A DNA stretch of 62,508 bases from the NCBI RefSeq assembly GCF_009696275.1, contig NZ_VUMI01000034.1, positions 1-62,508 of the forward strand, written 5' to 3'. Positions 19,371 to 27,828 of the stretch are shown one piece after another. Each line of letters opens with the position of its first letter. Position 1 is the stretch's first letter. The notes under the pieces are model-generated. The model made no database searches and was not told the origin of the DNA. It was given only the letters and a program-made list of their open reading frames with translations. This stretch comes from Eisenbergiella porci (GTDB lineage: Bacteria; Bacillota; Clostridia; Lachnospirales; Lachnospiraceae). A program made the position numbers and the translations under genes.

Positions 19371-19492
19371 GGTTCCCTGAAAATCCCCTTAAGGCTGACA
19401 GCGTATCATATACCTATGGTAGCTGCCAGCCTTATTTTGCATATGTGCAAGCAACGCAGTACCATAAAAATCAAATTCAGAGGAGGTATTTT

Positions 19493-21985
19493 GTGAAAAT
19501 CATACTGAAGTACATCATCACCAACGTTAAGGAACGCAAGCTGCGAAGCGGTGTCATGCTGCTGTCCATTCTTATTTCCACCACGCTTCTGTTCATATCC
19601 TTTTCCATCGGCGCATCCTATGAAAGCGCCCAGAGGAAAATGGCGCGGGGGATGGCCGGGAGCGCAGCACTGTCCGTATCCTCACCGTCCGGCGCCGTCA
19701 CTTCCCAGGACATTCCGGAGCTGCCAGCCATTGGAGCGGCGGTTGGCATATTGAAGGGATCTGCCCTTTACCATGAAAATGGTTATTATGAAACCATCGA
19801 TCTCATTGCCGCCGATCTGCCTTCCCTTAACAAAATCAATCCGCCGCGCCTGACGGAAGGCGGGGAGCTTTCCGATTTTCGGGGAGACCGTATCCTGCTG
19901 CCGGATCGCTTTACATCAAAGTACGGCATTCAAACGGGGGATGATTTTTCCCTGTGGATAGAAGGGACTCCGGTAACCCTTAAGGTTGCCGCAATCGCAG
20001 CCTACGACACCGTTTTCCTGCGGCACACAAGAGGCGCCACCGCGCTTTTGCCTATGGAAACGCTGGCCTCTCTTACCGGGCAGACAGAAGGCTTCAGTGA
20101 AATCCTGATAGCGCCTGCAGACGGCGTTTCAGCAGCGGCGCTGAAGGAAGCGCTGGCCGTAGCGCTGGCAGACGGCCTTCAGGTCACCGAAACTGTGAAG
20201 GAAGCGCAGATTGCCGCGGACGCCAGACAAAAGTCCATGCCCTTTTTCCTCATAAGCTTCTTTTCTCTTACCATGAGCGTTTTCATTATTTACAGCAGTT
20301 ATAAGGTGATTACGCTGGATCGTCTGCCGGTCATCGGAACCTTCCGCAGCATCGGCGCAACACAGAAAACAGTCACCCGGATTCTTCTGCTGGAAAGCAT
20401 GCTGTATGGCATTATGGGTGGTCTGCTGGGCATCCCTGTGGGAATCGCATTGCTGCGGCTGATTTTACAGGGCATGGGACAATCCCTTTCCCAGGGAATC
20501 GAAATCCCTGTCATCGTTTCCCCGGCCGGCATCCTTCTCTCCTTTGCCGTGGCCGTTGTTGTCTCCCTGTTAAGCGCCTGGCTTCCCATACGGCGTGCAA
20601 GCCGTCTTCCCGTGAAGGAGGTGGTTCTTGGAACTGTGGATGAGGCACGATCTTCCCACCGTTTTATTGCCGTGGGCGGCGTGATCCTGTTTGCCATTTC
20701 CGCCCTTCTGCCCAGGGCTGTCACGAAAGACCTGCTTTATCCGGCCGGCGGTTTTTCCCTGCTGGGCCTCATTGCCTCAGCCATTCTGTTCGTACCTCTT
20801 TTTACCAATCTGGCCGCGCGGGGAATGGAGCGTCTGTATGGTGCGGTTTTCGGAAACGAGGGCAGGCTTGCCGCCCGGAATATGAGAGACAACAGGAATA
20901 CCACGCAGAATATTACACTGCTCTTCATCAGTATTTCCGCTGTAATTGCCATTCAGGTGGTGGGCGATTTTGTGACCGCCTATGTGAGCGATGTCTTTAA
21001 CGGCGCAGAGCTTCAGGGCTTTGCAGACGGCCATATGGATCCCGCTTTTGTGGAGCAGGTGCAAAATATGGAGGGAGTGGAAAAGCTTCTCCCCCTCTAT
21101 GTCTTTGAAAACAGTATTCAGGCCGGAAAAACGGTCAGTCCTGATCAGGAAAACAATATAACCTTTACAAGGCTGGAAGGAACCGACAATCCTGACTGGT
21201 ACTCCTCCATGTTTGCGCTTCATTATACAGAAGGCCAAAGGCCGGAGGCTTCCGTTTTTCAATCGGAAAGGACCCTACTTTTGAGTGAAAGCTGTATGGA
21301 ACGCAGCGGCTTTTCCACAGGCGATATAATTACGCTGTCGGATGGAAACGCTTCCTATAATTATAAAATCGCCGGCAGCTTTAAATCCCGAGCCACCGAC
21401 GTGGAGGCCGTCATTTCCTCCCGCTGGGCGGCAGATGACTTCGGCGCTTCCTCCTATGATTTTCTTGCCTATACCGCCGCCGATCCGGATGCCGTTATGG
21501 TGCAGATCCGGGATCTCTTCGGCAACACCTCCAACTGGAGCCGGACCGTAGAGGAGTTTAATACCGACGCCCTTTCCACAGTGGGAGCCTTTCTGCAGCC
21601 CATGCACAGCATGACCTATTTCATCCTGCTGCTGGCCGCTGTGGGCGTTATCAACAATCTGCTGATTAACTATATGCAGAAACGGCGCATCACGGCCATG
21701 TACAAATCCGTAGGGCTGAGCAACAGGCAGAACATGAAAATGACACTGATTGAAGGCTTTTCCTCCGGTTTGATCGGCGCGATCATCGCCATTGTTGTTT
21801 CTTACCTGGAGATACAGACCATTTTTCTTGTGGCAGGCCCGAAAATATCCATGTCGCCGCACCTGGAAATTTCCACCTTCCTGTCGGCCGGACTTATGGG
21901 AATCGGGGTAACGCTGCTCGGTTCAGCCGTCCCTATCCTGAAAAGCCGCCGGATGAAGCTGGTGGAGGAAATCAAGTTCGAATAA
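19493..21985 (+). CDS. FtsX-like ABC permease (MacB/BceB type)
   Basis: This 830-residue protein has the duplicated FtsX layout: one membrane segment near residue 20, an outside domain of about 200 residues, and three segments near 250-390. A middle block with another anchor and outside domain follows, then three final segments. The DNRNTTQNITLLFISISAV segment marks the start of the second half. The chosen start is GTG at 19493, served by GAGGAGG; the frame is open to an ATG at 19445 with no ribosome site. Such proteins work with a LolD/MacB-type ATPase, encoded about 115 bases downstream, to export or sense peptides or to move lipoproteins. Confidence 0.9.
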   Translation: MKIILKYIITNVKERKLRSGVMLLSILISTTLLFISFSIGASYESAQRKMARGMAGSAALSVSSPSGAVTSQDIPELPAIGAAVGILKGSALYHENGYYETIDLIAADLPSLNKINPPRLTEGGELSDFRGDRILLPDRFTSKYGIQTGDDFSLWIEGTPVTLKVAAIAAYDTVFLRHTRGATALLPMETLASLTGQTEGFSEILIAPADGVSAAALKEALAVALADGLQVTETVKEAQIAADARQKSMPFFLISFFSLTMSVFIIYSSYKVITLDRLPVIGTFRSIGATQKTVTRILLLESMLYGIMGGLLGIPVGIALLRLILQGMGQSLSQGIEIPVIVSPAGILLSFAVAVVVSLLSAWLPIRRASRLPVKEVVLGTVDEARSSHRFIAVGGVILFAISALLPRAVTKDLLYPAGGFSLLGLIASAILFVPLFTNLAARGMERLYGAVFGNEGRLAARNMRDNRNTTQNITLLFISISAVIAIQVVGDFVTAYVSDVFNGAELQGFADGHMDPAFVEQVQNMEGVEKLLPLYVFENSIQAGKTVSPDQENNITFTRLEGTDNPDWYSSMFALHYTEGQRPEASVFQSERTLLLSESCMERSGFSTGDIITLSDGNASYNYKIAGSFKSRATDVEAVISSRWAADDFGASSYDFLAYTAADPDAVMVQIRDLFGNTSNWSRTVEEFNTDALSTVGAFLQPMHSMTYFILLLAAVGVINNLLINYMQKRRITAMYKSVGLSNRQNMKMTLIEGFSSGLIGAIIAIVVSYLEIQTIFLVAGPKISMSPHLEISTFLSAGLMGIGVTLLGSAVPILKSRRMKLVEEIKFE

Positions 21986-22101
21986 CTGCCGGCCGCCAGG
22001 AAAGACAGGGAAAAAATAAAATTGTATACAGGGACACTATATTCCAGCATTTTAATATATTTTAGAATTTTCTTATATTTTAAACAGAAAGGAAAGCTTT
22101 T

Positions 22102-22794
22102 ATGAAAACATCAACAGAACGCATTGCCGTGGAAGGTAAGCATATCAGAAAGGATTTTCAGCTGGGAGACAGTACCACAAGGGTGCTGAAGGACATTTCC
22201 CTGCAGGTCGCCCGGGGAGAATTCGTTTCCATCATGGGGCCGTCAGGCTCCGGAAAAAGCACGCTGCTCTATATTTTAGGAGGCCTGGACGCCCCCACGG
22301 CCGGCTCCGTCCTTCTGGACGGGATGGACATCTCCCATTTTACCGATGAAAAAATGAGCCGGCTGCGGCGTCAGAAAATCGGTTTTGTTTTTCAGTTTTA
22401 TAATCTGATCCCCAATCTGAACGTGGAAGAAAACATTCTGCTCCCTCTGCTGCTGGATGGCAAAAAGGCAGTGGATTATCAGGACAGGCTGGCACAGCTG
22501 CTGGAAACCGTCGGTCTGTCCGACCGGCGCAGGCACACGCCCCGGGAACTCTCCGGCGGCCAGCAGCAGCGTGTGGCCATCGCCCGGGCGCTCATGGGCA
22601 GCCCTGAAATCCTCTTTGCCGACGAACCTACAGGGAACCTGGACAGCAAAACCGGAGAGGAAATCATGGCTCTGCTCAGTGAAATCAACAAGGAACAGCA
22701 CCAGACAATCATCATGGTAACCCACTCTCCCAAAGCGGCTGAAAGCAGTACACGGATCATCACCGTGCAGGACGGAACGCTTCTGTGCTCCTGA
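22102..22794 (+). CDS. ABC ATPase, LolD/MacB type
   Basis: This 230-residue ATPase shows Walker A GPSGSGKST near residue 47, the Q-loop in FVFQFYNLIP, the signature LSGGQQQR near 145 and Walker B ILFADEPTGNLDSKTG. The DEPTGNLDS motif is characteristic of the LolD/MacB/BceA group, which pairs with FtsX-type permeases. The permease gene is directly upstream. The ATG at 22102 is served by AAAGGAAAG. Its stop lies four bases from the stop of a convergent small membrane gene. Confidence 0.93.
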   Translation: MKTSTERIAVEGKHIRKDFQLGDSTTRVLKDISLQVARGEFVSIMGPSGSGKSTLLYILGGLDAPTAGSVLLDGMDISHFTDEKMSRLRRQKIGFVFQFYNLIPNLNVEENILLPLLLDGKKAVDYQDRLAQLLETVGLSDRRRHTPRELSGGQQQRVAIARALMGSPEILFADEPTGNLDSKTGEEIMALLSEINKEQHQTIIMVTHSPKAAESSTRIITVQDGTLLCS

Positions 22795-22798
22795 GGAT

Positions 22799-23083
22799 CT
22801 ACAGCAGGAAATGCCCTGCAATACCGATAAGCGTGCCAAGCACAGCTGACATGATAAGCATGGGCGGAGCAGACTTCTTATCCTCCTCGGCCACCATGAT
22901 AATGATGGGCAGAGCCATAGCCAGTCCGGTCACTCCGCCCTTCAGCCACCAGGCCAGACCGAACAGGTCAATATCCAGGATGACAAAGGGAAGAATGAAA
23001 TAAAATACGAAGGCCGAGGCAATGGAATGCCTGTCCAGCTTCATTTTAATCATGGGCAGAATATCTATGGCCCCGGCAATCAT
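22799..23083 (-). CDS. Conserved small membrane protein, 5' end unclear
   Basis: A 94-residue, four-segment hydrophobic protein includes DIDLFGLAWWLKGGVTGLAM and KKSAPPMLIMSAVLGTLIG. Related small membrane proteins are common in clostridia, but function is unknown to me. The first ATG is at 23083, yet the frame is open a little further (LLTCLIG) and these residues continue the first membrane helix, so the natural start is probably lost. Directly upstream lies a broken DUF2461 gene, whose frame overlaps it by four bases. A deletion joining the two genes would explain both. Confidence 0.6.
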   Translation of the reverse strand: MIAGAIDILPMIKMKLDRHSIASAFVFYFILPFVILDIDLFGLAWWLKGGVTGLAMALPIIIMVAEEDKKSAPPMLIMSAVLGTLIGIAGHFLL

Positions 23084-23298
23084 TCCGATGAGACAGGTAA
23101 GTAAAAAAGTTTTAGGTCCTGTGGATCGTTATGCAAAATACTGCTGTCCTTTTCCCCTATCCGCCAAATCAATTCCTGTAACAGCACAATAAATTCCTCA
23201 TTTGCCTCCTGATACTCCTTCATGTGGGCATGATACCATTCCCGGTTGTTGTTTCCGGCCAGGCCGGTCAGATAATCCAGAATAATCCCTGTGTTCAT
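23080..23298 (-). pseudogene. DUF2461 (TIGR02453) N-terminal fragment
   Basis: The 72-residue frame matches the start of DUF2461 proteins: LTGLAGNNNREWYHAHMKEY, followed by EANEEFIVLLQELIWRIGEKD. Complete family members have about 210-230 residues. Here the homology stops after HNDPQDL, and the frame ends nine residues later inside the neighbouring membrane gene. The start ATG at 23298 has GGAGGAAG upstream. It is a 3'-deleted gene. Confidence 0.72.
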
Positions 23299-23441
23299 AA
23301 ACTTCCTCCTATGTTTTTATGTTTGTATAAGCTTCGGCTTTTGCAGGAGCTGCCCAGAAGATATGACAGGGCGGATTCTGCATCGGTTCCCGTGCTTATA
23401 ATTTTTCCTCCTGTATTGTTAGACTGCGCGGCGGCGTCCGT

Positions 23442-23603
23442 GTGACAATAAATTTGTCTTTTTTAAAAATTAAGAAATTTGTGCAGTATTATTTAATTTT
23501 CCTGTGCGAAAATGAATTTAATAAGATTAATCTTGAATTTGATACGATTAATTTGGATGACTTTAAGGAAGTGACTTTAAGAAAGAAGGCCGGGATATGT
23601 TGA
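23442..23603 (+). CDS. Possible short upstream frame overlapping vanZ-like start
   Basis: A 53-codon frame with plausible coding composition opens at a GTG (23442) and reads INLSFLKIKKFVQYYLIF, then NEFNKINLEFDTINLDDFKE. It ends in TGA at 23601-23603, overlapping the vanZ-like ATG at 23597 in another frame. It could be the 3' part of a lost gene or a coupled leader. No ribosome site supports the start. No family was recognised. Confidence 0.3.
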   Translation: MTINLSFLKIKKFVQYYLIFLCENEFNKINLEFDTINLDDFKEVTLRKKAGIC

Positions 23604-24097
23604 ATTCTAAAAAATTGACACAGGGATTGCTGATTGTATATCTTGCTGCTTTGATTTGGATTATAATCTTTAAAATGCAGCTGTCTTTTCAGGGGCTGCC
23701 GCATCTGAGAAATATCAATTTAATTCCTTTTGCCGAATCGATGGTTACAAACGGGAAAACAAACTACAGCGAAATCATCAACAACGTAGCGGCATTTATC
23801 CCTTTTGGTATTTTCATGGGTATGTTGTTACAGGGCCAGGCTTTCTTTAAGAAAGTTGCGCCCGTATTTTTGACAAGCCTGGCCTTTGAGGTAATCCAGT
23901 TTGTCTTTTCCATCGGTGCAAGCGATATTACCGACCTGCTCGCAAATACTTTCGGCGGCCTTATTGGGATTGGGTTCTTTTTCCTTCTGGAAAAAATATT
24001 CAAAAGGAAAACGCTGAAAATTCTTAACCTAATCTGCCTGACCGGAGGAATTATTTTAGTTTCGTTTATTGGACTTTTGGTGCTTGTGAATCTATAA
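23597..24097 (+). CDS. VanZ-family membrane protein
   Basis: This 166-residue protein has four or five membrane segments and VanZ-like landmarks: NLIPFAES near residue 40, NNVAAFIPFGIFMGML near 65 and a final LEVIQ-like motif (FEVIQFVFSIGASDITDLL) with the conserved acidic and polar residues. VanZ proteins are linked to low-level resistance to glycopeptides, but most family members have unknown roles. The gene is followed after 40 bases by a small unknown gene on the same strand. Confidence 0.88.
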   Translation: MLNSKKLTQGLLIVYLAALIWIIIFKMQLSFQGLPHLRNINLIPFAESMVTNGKTNYSEIINNVAAFIPFGIFMGMLLQGQAFFKKVAPVFLTSLAFEVIQFVFSIGASDITDLLANTFGGLIGIGFFFLLEKIFKRKTLKILNLICLTGGIILVSFIGLLVLVNL

Positions 24098-24136
24098 TAA
24101 AAAATAACTACAATATATAATTACAGGAGGCAAAAT

Positions 24137-24463
24137 ATGCAGACTATTGTTATACTATTAGAATCCGGAAAACTCATAAATCCGGATTTGGACCTGCGTT
24201 ACCTGATTCCCGATCGAATTGGGGAATTGACGGATGGATCCATTCAGGATAACGGATATGATTACATCGATTGCAAAGGTTCCGGCCCTCTTTTAGGAAT
24301 CTGGCTTGAAACCGTGGACGCCGCCCAAAGCTGGCCGGCCATAGCAAAACTTTTTCATGAAGAGAAGTTTTCCGATAATGATCTTTCCCTTTCGGCAGAA
24401 ATCTATATTAGCGAAAAGGAAGCGGCTGACGTGGAGGATTGTACATTAGTATATCCTTTATGA
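24137..24463 (+). CDS. Small acidic protein of unknown function
   Basis: This 108-residue acidic protein starts at an ATG with a strong AGGAGG seven bases upstream. It has strands such as TIVILLESGKL, a LDLRYLIPDRI helix and a SLSAEIYISEKE strand. It has no membrane segment and no signal peptide. I do not recognise a family; the size and composition are like many immunity or conserved clostridial proteins, without proof. It probably shares the vanZ-like transcript. Confidence 0.7.
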   Translation: MQTIVILLESGKLINPDLDLRYLIPDRIGELTDGSIQDNGYDYIDCKGSGPLLGIWLETVDAAQSWPAIAKLFHEEKFSDNDLSLSAEIYISEKEAADVEDCTLVYPL

Positions 24464-24481
24464 ATATCCCCTGATTTCAGG

Positions 24482-24688
24482 CAATCCATCAACGCCCATT
24501 CTGAACCGACACAGATCTGCTGCACCTATATATATGAGCATATCTGCGACCGTCTGACGATGGAATTCCTGGCAAAGCAGACCGGCTACAGTCCGGAGAA
24601 TCTCTCCAGAAAATTCTGGGAGGAATTGGGGGACTCGCTCAAGGCTTACATTCACACATCAAAATTTAACATGCCCAGCTGCTTCTGA
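24482..24688 (+). pseudogene. AraC-type helix-turn-helix remnant
   Basis: In plus-frame codons from 24482 to the TGA at 24686-24688 the sequence reads YIYEHICDRLTMEFLAKQTG, then YSPENLSRKFWEELGDSLKAYIH. This is the first helix-turn-helix of an AraC-family domain, with the LAKQTGYSPENLSRKF core. There is no start codon or ribosome site, and the second half of the domain is missing. It is a short relic left between the small acidic gene and the convergent redox operon. Confidence 0.7.
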
Positions 24689-24737
24689 CACCACTATAAT
24701 GCCTGTCAGCGATATTGCCCCCATTTTCCCCATTCCG

Positions 24738-25079
24738 TTATTCTTTGTCTTCTGCTTCTTCGTCCGCCCATACTTCCTTCGCCATCCTGAATGCCGCCCA
24801 GGCCTTGGGCCATCCGCTGTAGAAGGCCAGCTGTGTGAACACCTCCGCGATTTCCGTCCCTGTAATCCCATTTTCCTTCGCGGTTTCCAGATGATATTTA
24901 AAAGAAGAATCAATCATCCCGCTGGTCATCAGAGCGGTTACCGTAATCAGACTTCGGTCGCGCAGCGACAGCTTATCCTCACGACTCCACACCTCTCCAA
25001 ATAATACATCATCATTCAACTGGGCAAACTTTGGTGCAAATTTCCCAAGAGCATCCCTACCTGCCGTCTGTTTTTCCAT
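24738..25079 (-). CDS. Carboxymuconolactone decarboxylase-like protein (AhpD fold)
   Basis: This 113-residue protein fits the CMD family: VWSREDKLSLRDRSLITVTAL, then SFKYHLETAKENGIT and AFYSGWPKAWAAF. It has the histidine of the decarboxylase branch but no CxxC, so it is not an AhpD-type peroxidase. Many members sit beside aldo/keto reductases and regulators and are thought to work on small organic or redox-active compounds. The ATG at 25079 overlaps the end of the MerR gene by 23 bases, so they are co-translated. It is the last gene of a four-gene minus-strand operon. Confidence 0.88.
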   Translation of the reverse strand: MEKQTAGRDALGKFAPKFAQLNDDVLFGEVWSREDKLSLRDRSLITVTALMTSGMIDSSFKYHLETAKENGITGTEIAEVFTQLAFYSGWPKAWAAFRMAKEVWADEEAEDKE

Positions 25080-25455
25080 TGTTACTCCTATCTGCGCTCT
25101 TTAACGCGTATTTTCCCTTTTTCATCTCATATCTGAGAAAATCCATACGCTCCAGCTGCCTTTCGCGGAAATGGATTTCATCCAGGGCCTTGCTCCGCTT
25201 GGCATCAAGCATTTTCATCCTCTCGTTTTCCGTGGACTCTCCGGCAAGCATCAGTCTCATATAGCTCTCCACCTCTTCCGGGCTAAAACCGATATCATGC
25301 AGCGTCATAATCATTCCAAGGCGCTCCAGATCCTGGTCGTCATACTGCCAGTCACCCATTACCTGTCTTACCGCCCCGCACAAGCCCCAGCTTTCATATT
25401 CACTGAGGATTCCCGGCGGAATCCGGTAACGTTCGCAGACTTCCGATTTTGTCAT
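25057..25455 (-). CDS. MerR-family regulator
   Basis: This 132-residue regulator starts with a MerR-type winged helix: MTKSEVCERYRIPPGILSEY and WQYDDQDLERLGMIMTLHDI, with GFSPEEVESYMRLM, the family's helix 4. A coiled-coil stretch rich in Glu/Arg/Lys follows for dimerisation. There is no C-terminal ligand domain and no cysteine pattern of metal sensors. It lies four bases after the LysR gene and overlaps the CMD-like gene, so it probably governs this redox operon. Confidence 0.88.
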   Translation of the reverse strand: MTKSEVCERYRIPPGILSEYESWGLCGAVRQVMGDWQYDDQDLERLGMIMTLHDIGFSPEEVESYMRLMLAGESTENERMKMLDAKRSKALDEIHFRERQLERMDFLRYEMKKGKYALKSADRSNNGKTDGR

Positions 25456-25459
25456 ATCC

Positions 25460-26353
25460 TCACGCCTCCTCTCCCATTGGTTCTTTTCTGATACATTTTT
25501 TCACATGCCTGATAAATGCCGCCGTTGCCGGCGAAAACACCTGGTTTTTCTTCCATGCCAGCACCGAACCGGTTTCCAGGCCGGGGGAAAGCGGTACAAA
25601 GCATAAATTGTCATAGCTGCTTTCCAGCCTCAGCGTCAGCGCCTCTCCCGCTCCTTTATCCACCATCATGGCCGTATTATAAAGAAGGTTATGGGTAGAA
25701 AAAATATCTATCTGATCCGCATATTCGCCAAACCAGTTTGCCAGCTCATTTTGCACCAGTCCCCGGCCCGATGCCATCAGCGGCCGGCCAATCAGATCCT
25801 CCGGCCGGACTTCCTTTTTTTGTGCCAGCGGGGAATCCTTCCGCACAAGAATCCCCCATTCCTCCTTTAATGGCATGCGGATAAACTCATATTTGCCGAT
25901 ATCCACAGGCTCCAGCAGCAGCCCCATATCAAGAAGTCCCTGCTCCATCCTGTCCTTGATATTGTCCGCGTTGCCGCTGAAAATATCGTATTGTATCATA
26001 GGATATTTTTCCCGGAAGGAGGAAAGAAGCTCCGCCAGGCAGCCGCTGCTTCTCAGTTCCCCGCTGCCGATGGCAATTTCACCGATAATGCTCTCCTCCT
26101 CGTGGGAAACCTCCCTTTTTGTTTTTTCCGCAAGCCGGAGCAGCTCCTGTGCCCGGCGCTTCAGCAGCATTCCTTCATCCGTCAGAATAATGCTGTGGCT
26201 GCTGCGTTCAAACAGCTTTACCCCCAGCTCCTCCTCCAACTGCATCAGTTGCCTGGAAAGCGTAGGCTGGGTCACGTGCAGAAGCGACGCGGCCCTGGTG
26301 ATGTTTTCTTCCCTTGCAGCCATCAAAAAATAATTCAGTACCCGAAGCTCCAT
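25460..26353 (-). CDS. LysR-family transcriptional regulator
   Basis: This 297-residue protein has the standard LysR layout. The N-terminal winged helix reads ELRVLNYFLMAAREENITRA, then LHVTQPTLSRQLMQLEEELG. It is followed by a linker helix and a periplasmic-binding-like effector domain. The ATG at 26353 is chosen because GGGAGG lies at 26365-26370; a TTG at 26362 is the alternative. The gene sits between the aldo/keto reductase and MerR genes on the same strand. LysR proteins beside aldo/keto reductases of this kind are common in clostridia. Confidence 0.93.
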   Translation of the reverse strand: MELRVLNYFLMAAREENITRAASLLHVTQPTLSRQLMQLEEELGVKLFERSSHSIILTDEGMLLKRRAQELLRLAEKTKREVSHEEESIIGEIAIGSGELRSSGCLAELLSSFREKYPMIQYDIFSGNADNIKDRMEQGLLDMGLLLEPVDIGKYEFIRMPLKEEWGILVRKDSPLAQKKEVRPEDLIGRPLMASGRGLVQNELANWFGEYADQIDIFSTHNLLYNTAMMVDKGAGEALTLRLESSYDNLCFVPLSPGLETGSVLAWKKNQVFSPATAAFIRHVKKCIRKEPMGEEA

Positions 26354-26436
26354 ATCCGCCAATCCCTCCCGGACGAAAGCCTGTCCGTTCCCAATCGCCT
26401 TACTCTGTGACTGCCCTCAGGCATCGCATATCCTCC

Positions 26437-27570
26437 TTAACCCTGCAGCCGCGCGGCAAAATCCGCCATTGCCTCCGATATTTTTATCTGCTGGGGACAG
26501 ACTGCCTCACAGCTTCTGCAGCCGATGCAGGCGCCGGGCTTTTTCTCTTCCGGCACCACCATCAGCGCCATCGGCGCAATAAAGCCTCCTCCTGTAAAGC
26601 AGTGCTCATTATACAGCTCCAGAAGGCCGGGAATATCCAGCCCCTTCGGGCAATGACTCACACAATAATGGCAGGCGGTGCAGGGCAGGGCAATCTTTTT
26701 TACCATACGGTCCGCCACTTCCAGCAGCGCAGCCATTTCCTTCTCATCCAGCGGCTTATCCTCTTCAAAGACAGCGATATTTTCCTGCATTTGCTGAAAA
26801 TTGGACATTCCGGAAAGCACCATGGTCACCCCGGGGATTGACTGAAGGAACCGGAAGGCCCATGCGGGAATCCCCTCCTCCGGGCGAAGCCCCTTCAGGA
26901 CAGCGGCATTCTCATCCTCCAGTGACGCCAGTTTTCCGCCGCGCAGAGGCTCCATGACCCAGACAGGGATATGATGCTCCTTCAGCAAATCGACCTTTGC
27001 CCTGGCATTCTGGAACGACCAGTCCAGATAATTGAGCTGGATCTGGCAGAATTCCATATGCTCGCCATAAGCGTCCAGGAATCGCTTCATAATATCATAG
27101 CTTCCATGGGCGGAAAATCCCAAATGACGGATACGCCCCTTTTTCTTCTGCTCCATCAGGTAGTCGAAAATACCGTATTTTTCATCCAGATAGGCATCAA
27201 TATTCATTTCACATACGTTGTGGAACAGATAAAAATCAAAATAATCCACTCCGCATTTTTCCAGCTGTGTTTCAAAAATGCTTTCCACCTTGTCCATGTT
27301 GGATAAATCATAGCCCGGAAATTTGGTGGCCAGATAAAAGCTTTCCCTGGGATACCGGCTCAAAGCCTCCCCTATCACGGTTTCGGAATTACCGTCATGG
27401 TAGCCCCATGCGGTATCATAATAATTGATGCCATGCTCCATGGCATAAGCAACCATTTCAGCAGTTGCTTCCTTATCGATCTGCGCGTCATTTCCATCAA
27501 TCACGGGCAGACGCATGGCCCCCATACCCAGGGCAGATAACTGTAAGTCCTGAAATTCGCGGTATACCAT
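26437..27570 (-). CDS. Aldo/keto reductase with C-terminal 4Fe-4S ferredoxin domain
   Basis: This 377-residue enzyme joins an NADPH-dependent aldo/keto reductase barrel to a ferredoxin-like tail. The barrel shows LGMGAMRLP, the catalytic tyrosine region INYYDTAWGYHDGNSE, KFP near residue 85, and IQLNYLDW. The tail has two cysteine clusters: CTACHYCVSHCPKGLDIP near 301 and CIGCRSCEAVCPQQI near 352, each fit for a 4Fe-4S cluster. Such proteins are frequent in anaerobes and are thought to pass electrons from ferredoxin to a carbonyl substrate. It is the first gene of the operon with the LysR, MerR and CMD-like genes. Confidence 0.93.
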   Translation of the reverse strand: MVYREFQDLQLSALGMGAMRLPVIDGNDAQIDKEATAEMVAYAMEHGINYYDTAWGYHDGNSETVIGEALSRYPRESFYLATKFPGYDLSNMDKVESIFETQLEKCGVDYFDFYLFHNVCEMNIDAYLDEKYGIFDYLMEQKKKGRIRHLGFSAHGSYDIMKRFLDAYGEHMEFCQIQLNYLDWSFQNARAKVDLLKEHHIPVWVMEPLRGGKLASLEDENAAVLKGLRPEEGIPAWAFRFLQSIPGVTMVLSGMSNFQQMQENIAVFEEDKPLDEKEMAALLEVADRMVKKIALPCTACHYCVSHCPKGLDIPGLLELYNEHCFTGGGFIAPMALMVVPEEKKPGACIGCRSCEAVCPQQIKISEAMADFAARLQG

Positions 27571-27774
27571 TTTTTCTTCCTCCTGTTTCTTTGCAGTTTC
27601 GCCGCCTGCTAATCAAATTGAATGCTTCCTTTTCTGTTTTTATTGTAAATTCACTTTATGCCAAAGGCAAATACTTAAAAATAATACATAGTTATACCTT
27701 TTACGAATATCTCCGCCAGCCAGCCTTTTCAAGCCAACGATCCAGCCATCCATTCTCCCGTAAATACCATGCAA

Positions 27775-27815
27775 AAAACGGTACCAGAGCCTGCTTAAAC
27801 CCACAATACCGTTTT
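27775..27815 (-). terminator. Terminator after the binding-lipoprotein gene
   Basis: On the minus strand AAAACGGTA (27815-27807) pairs with TACCGTTTT (27783-27775), followed by TTGCATGG. It lies just past the stop of the solute-binding gene at 27829. Confidence 0.55.
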
Positions 27816-27828
27816 CGTTATTTTTGCA

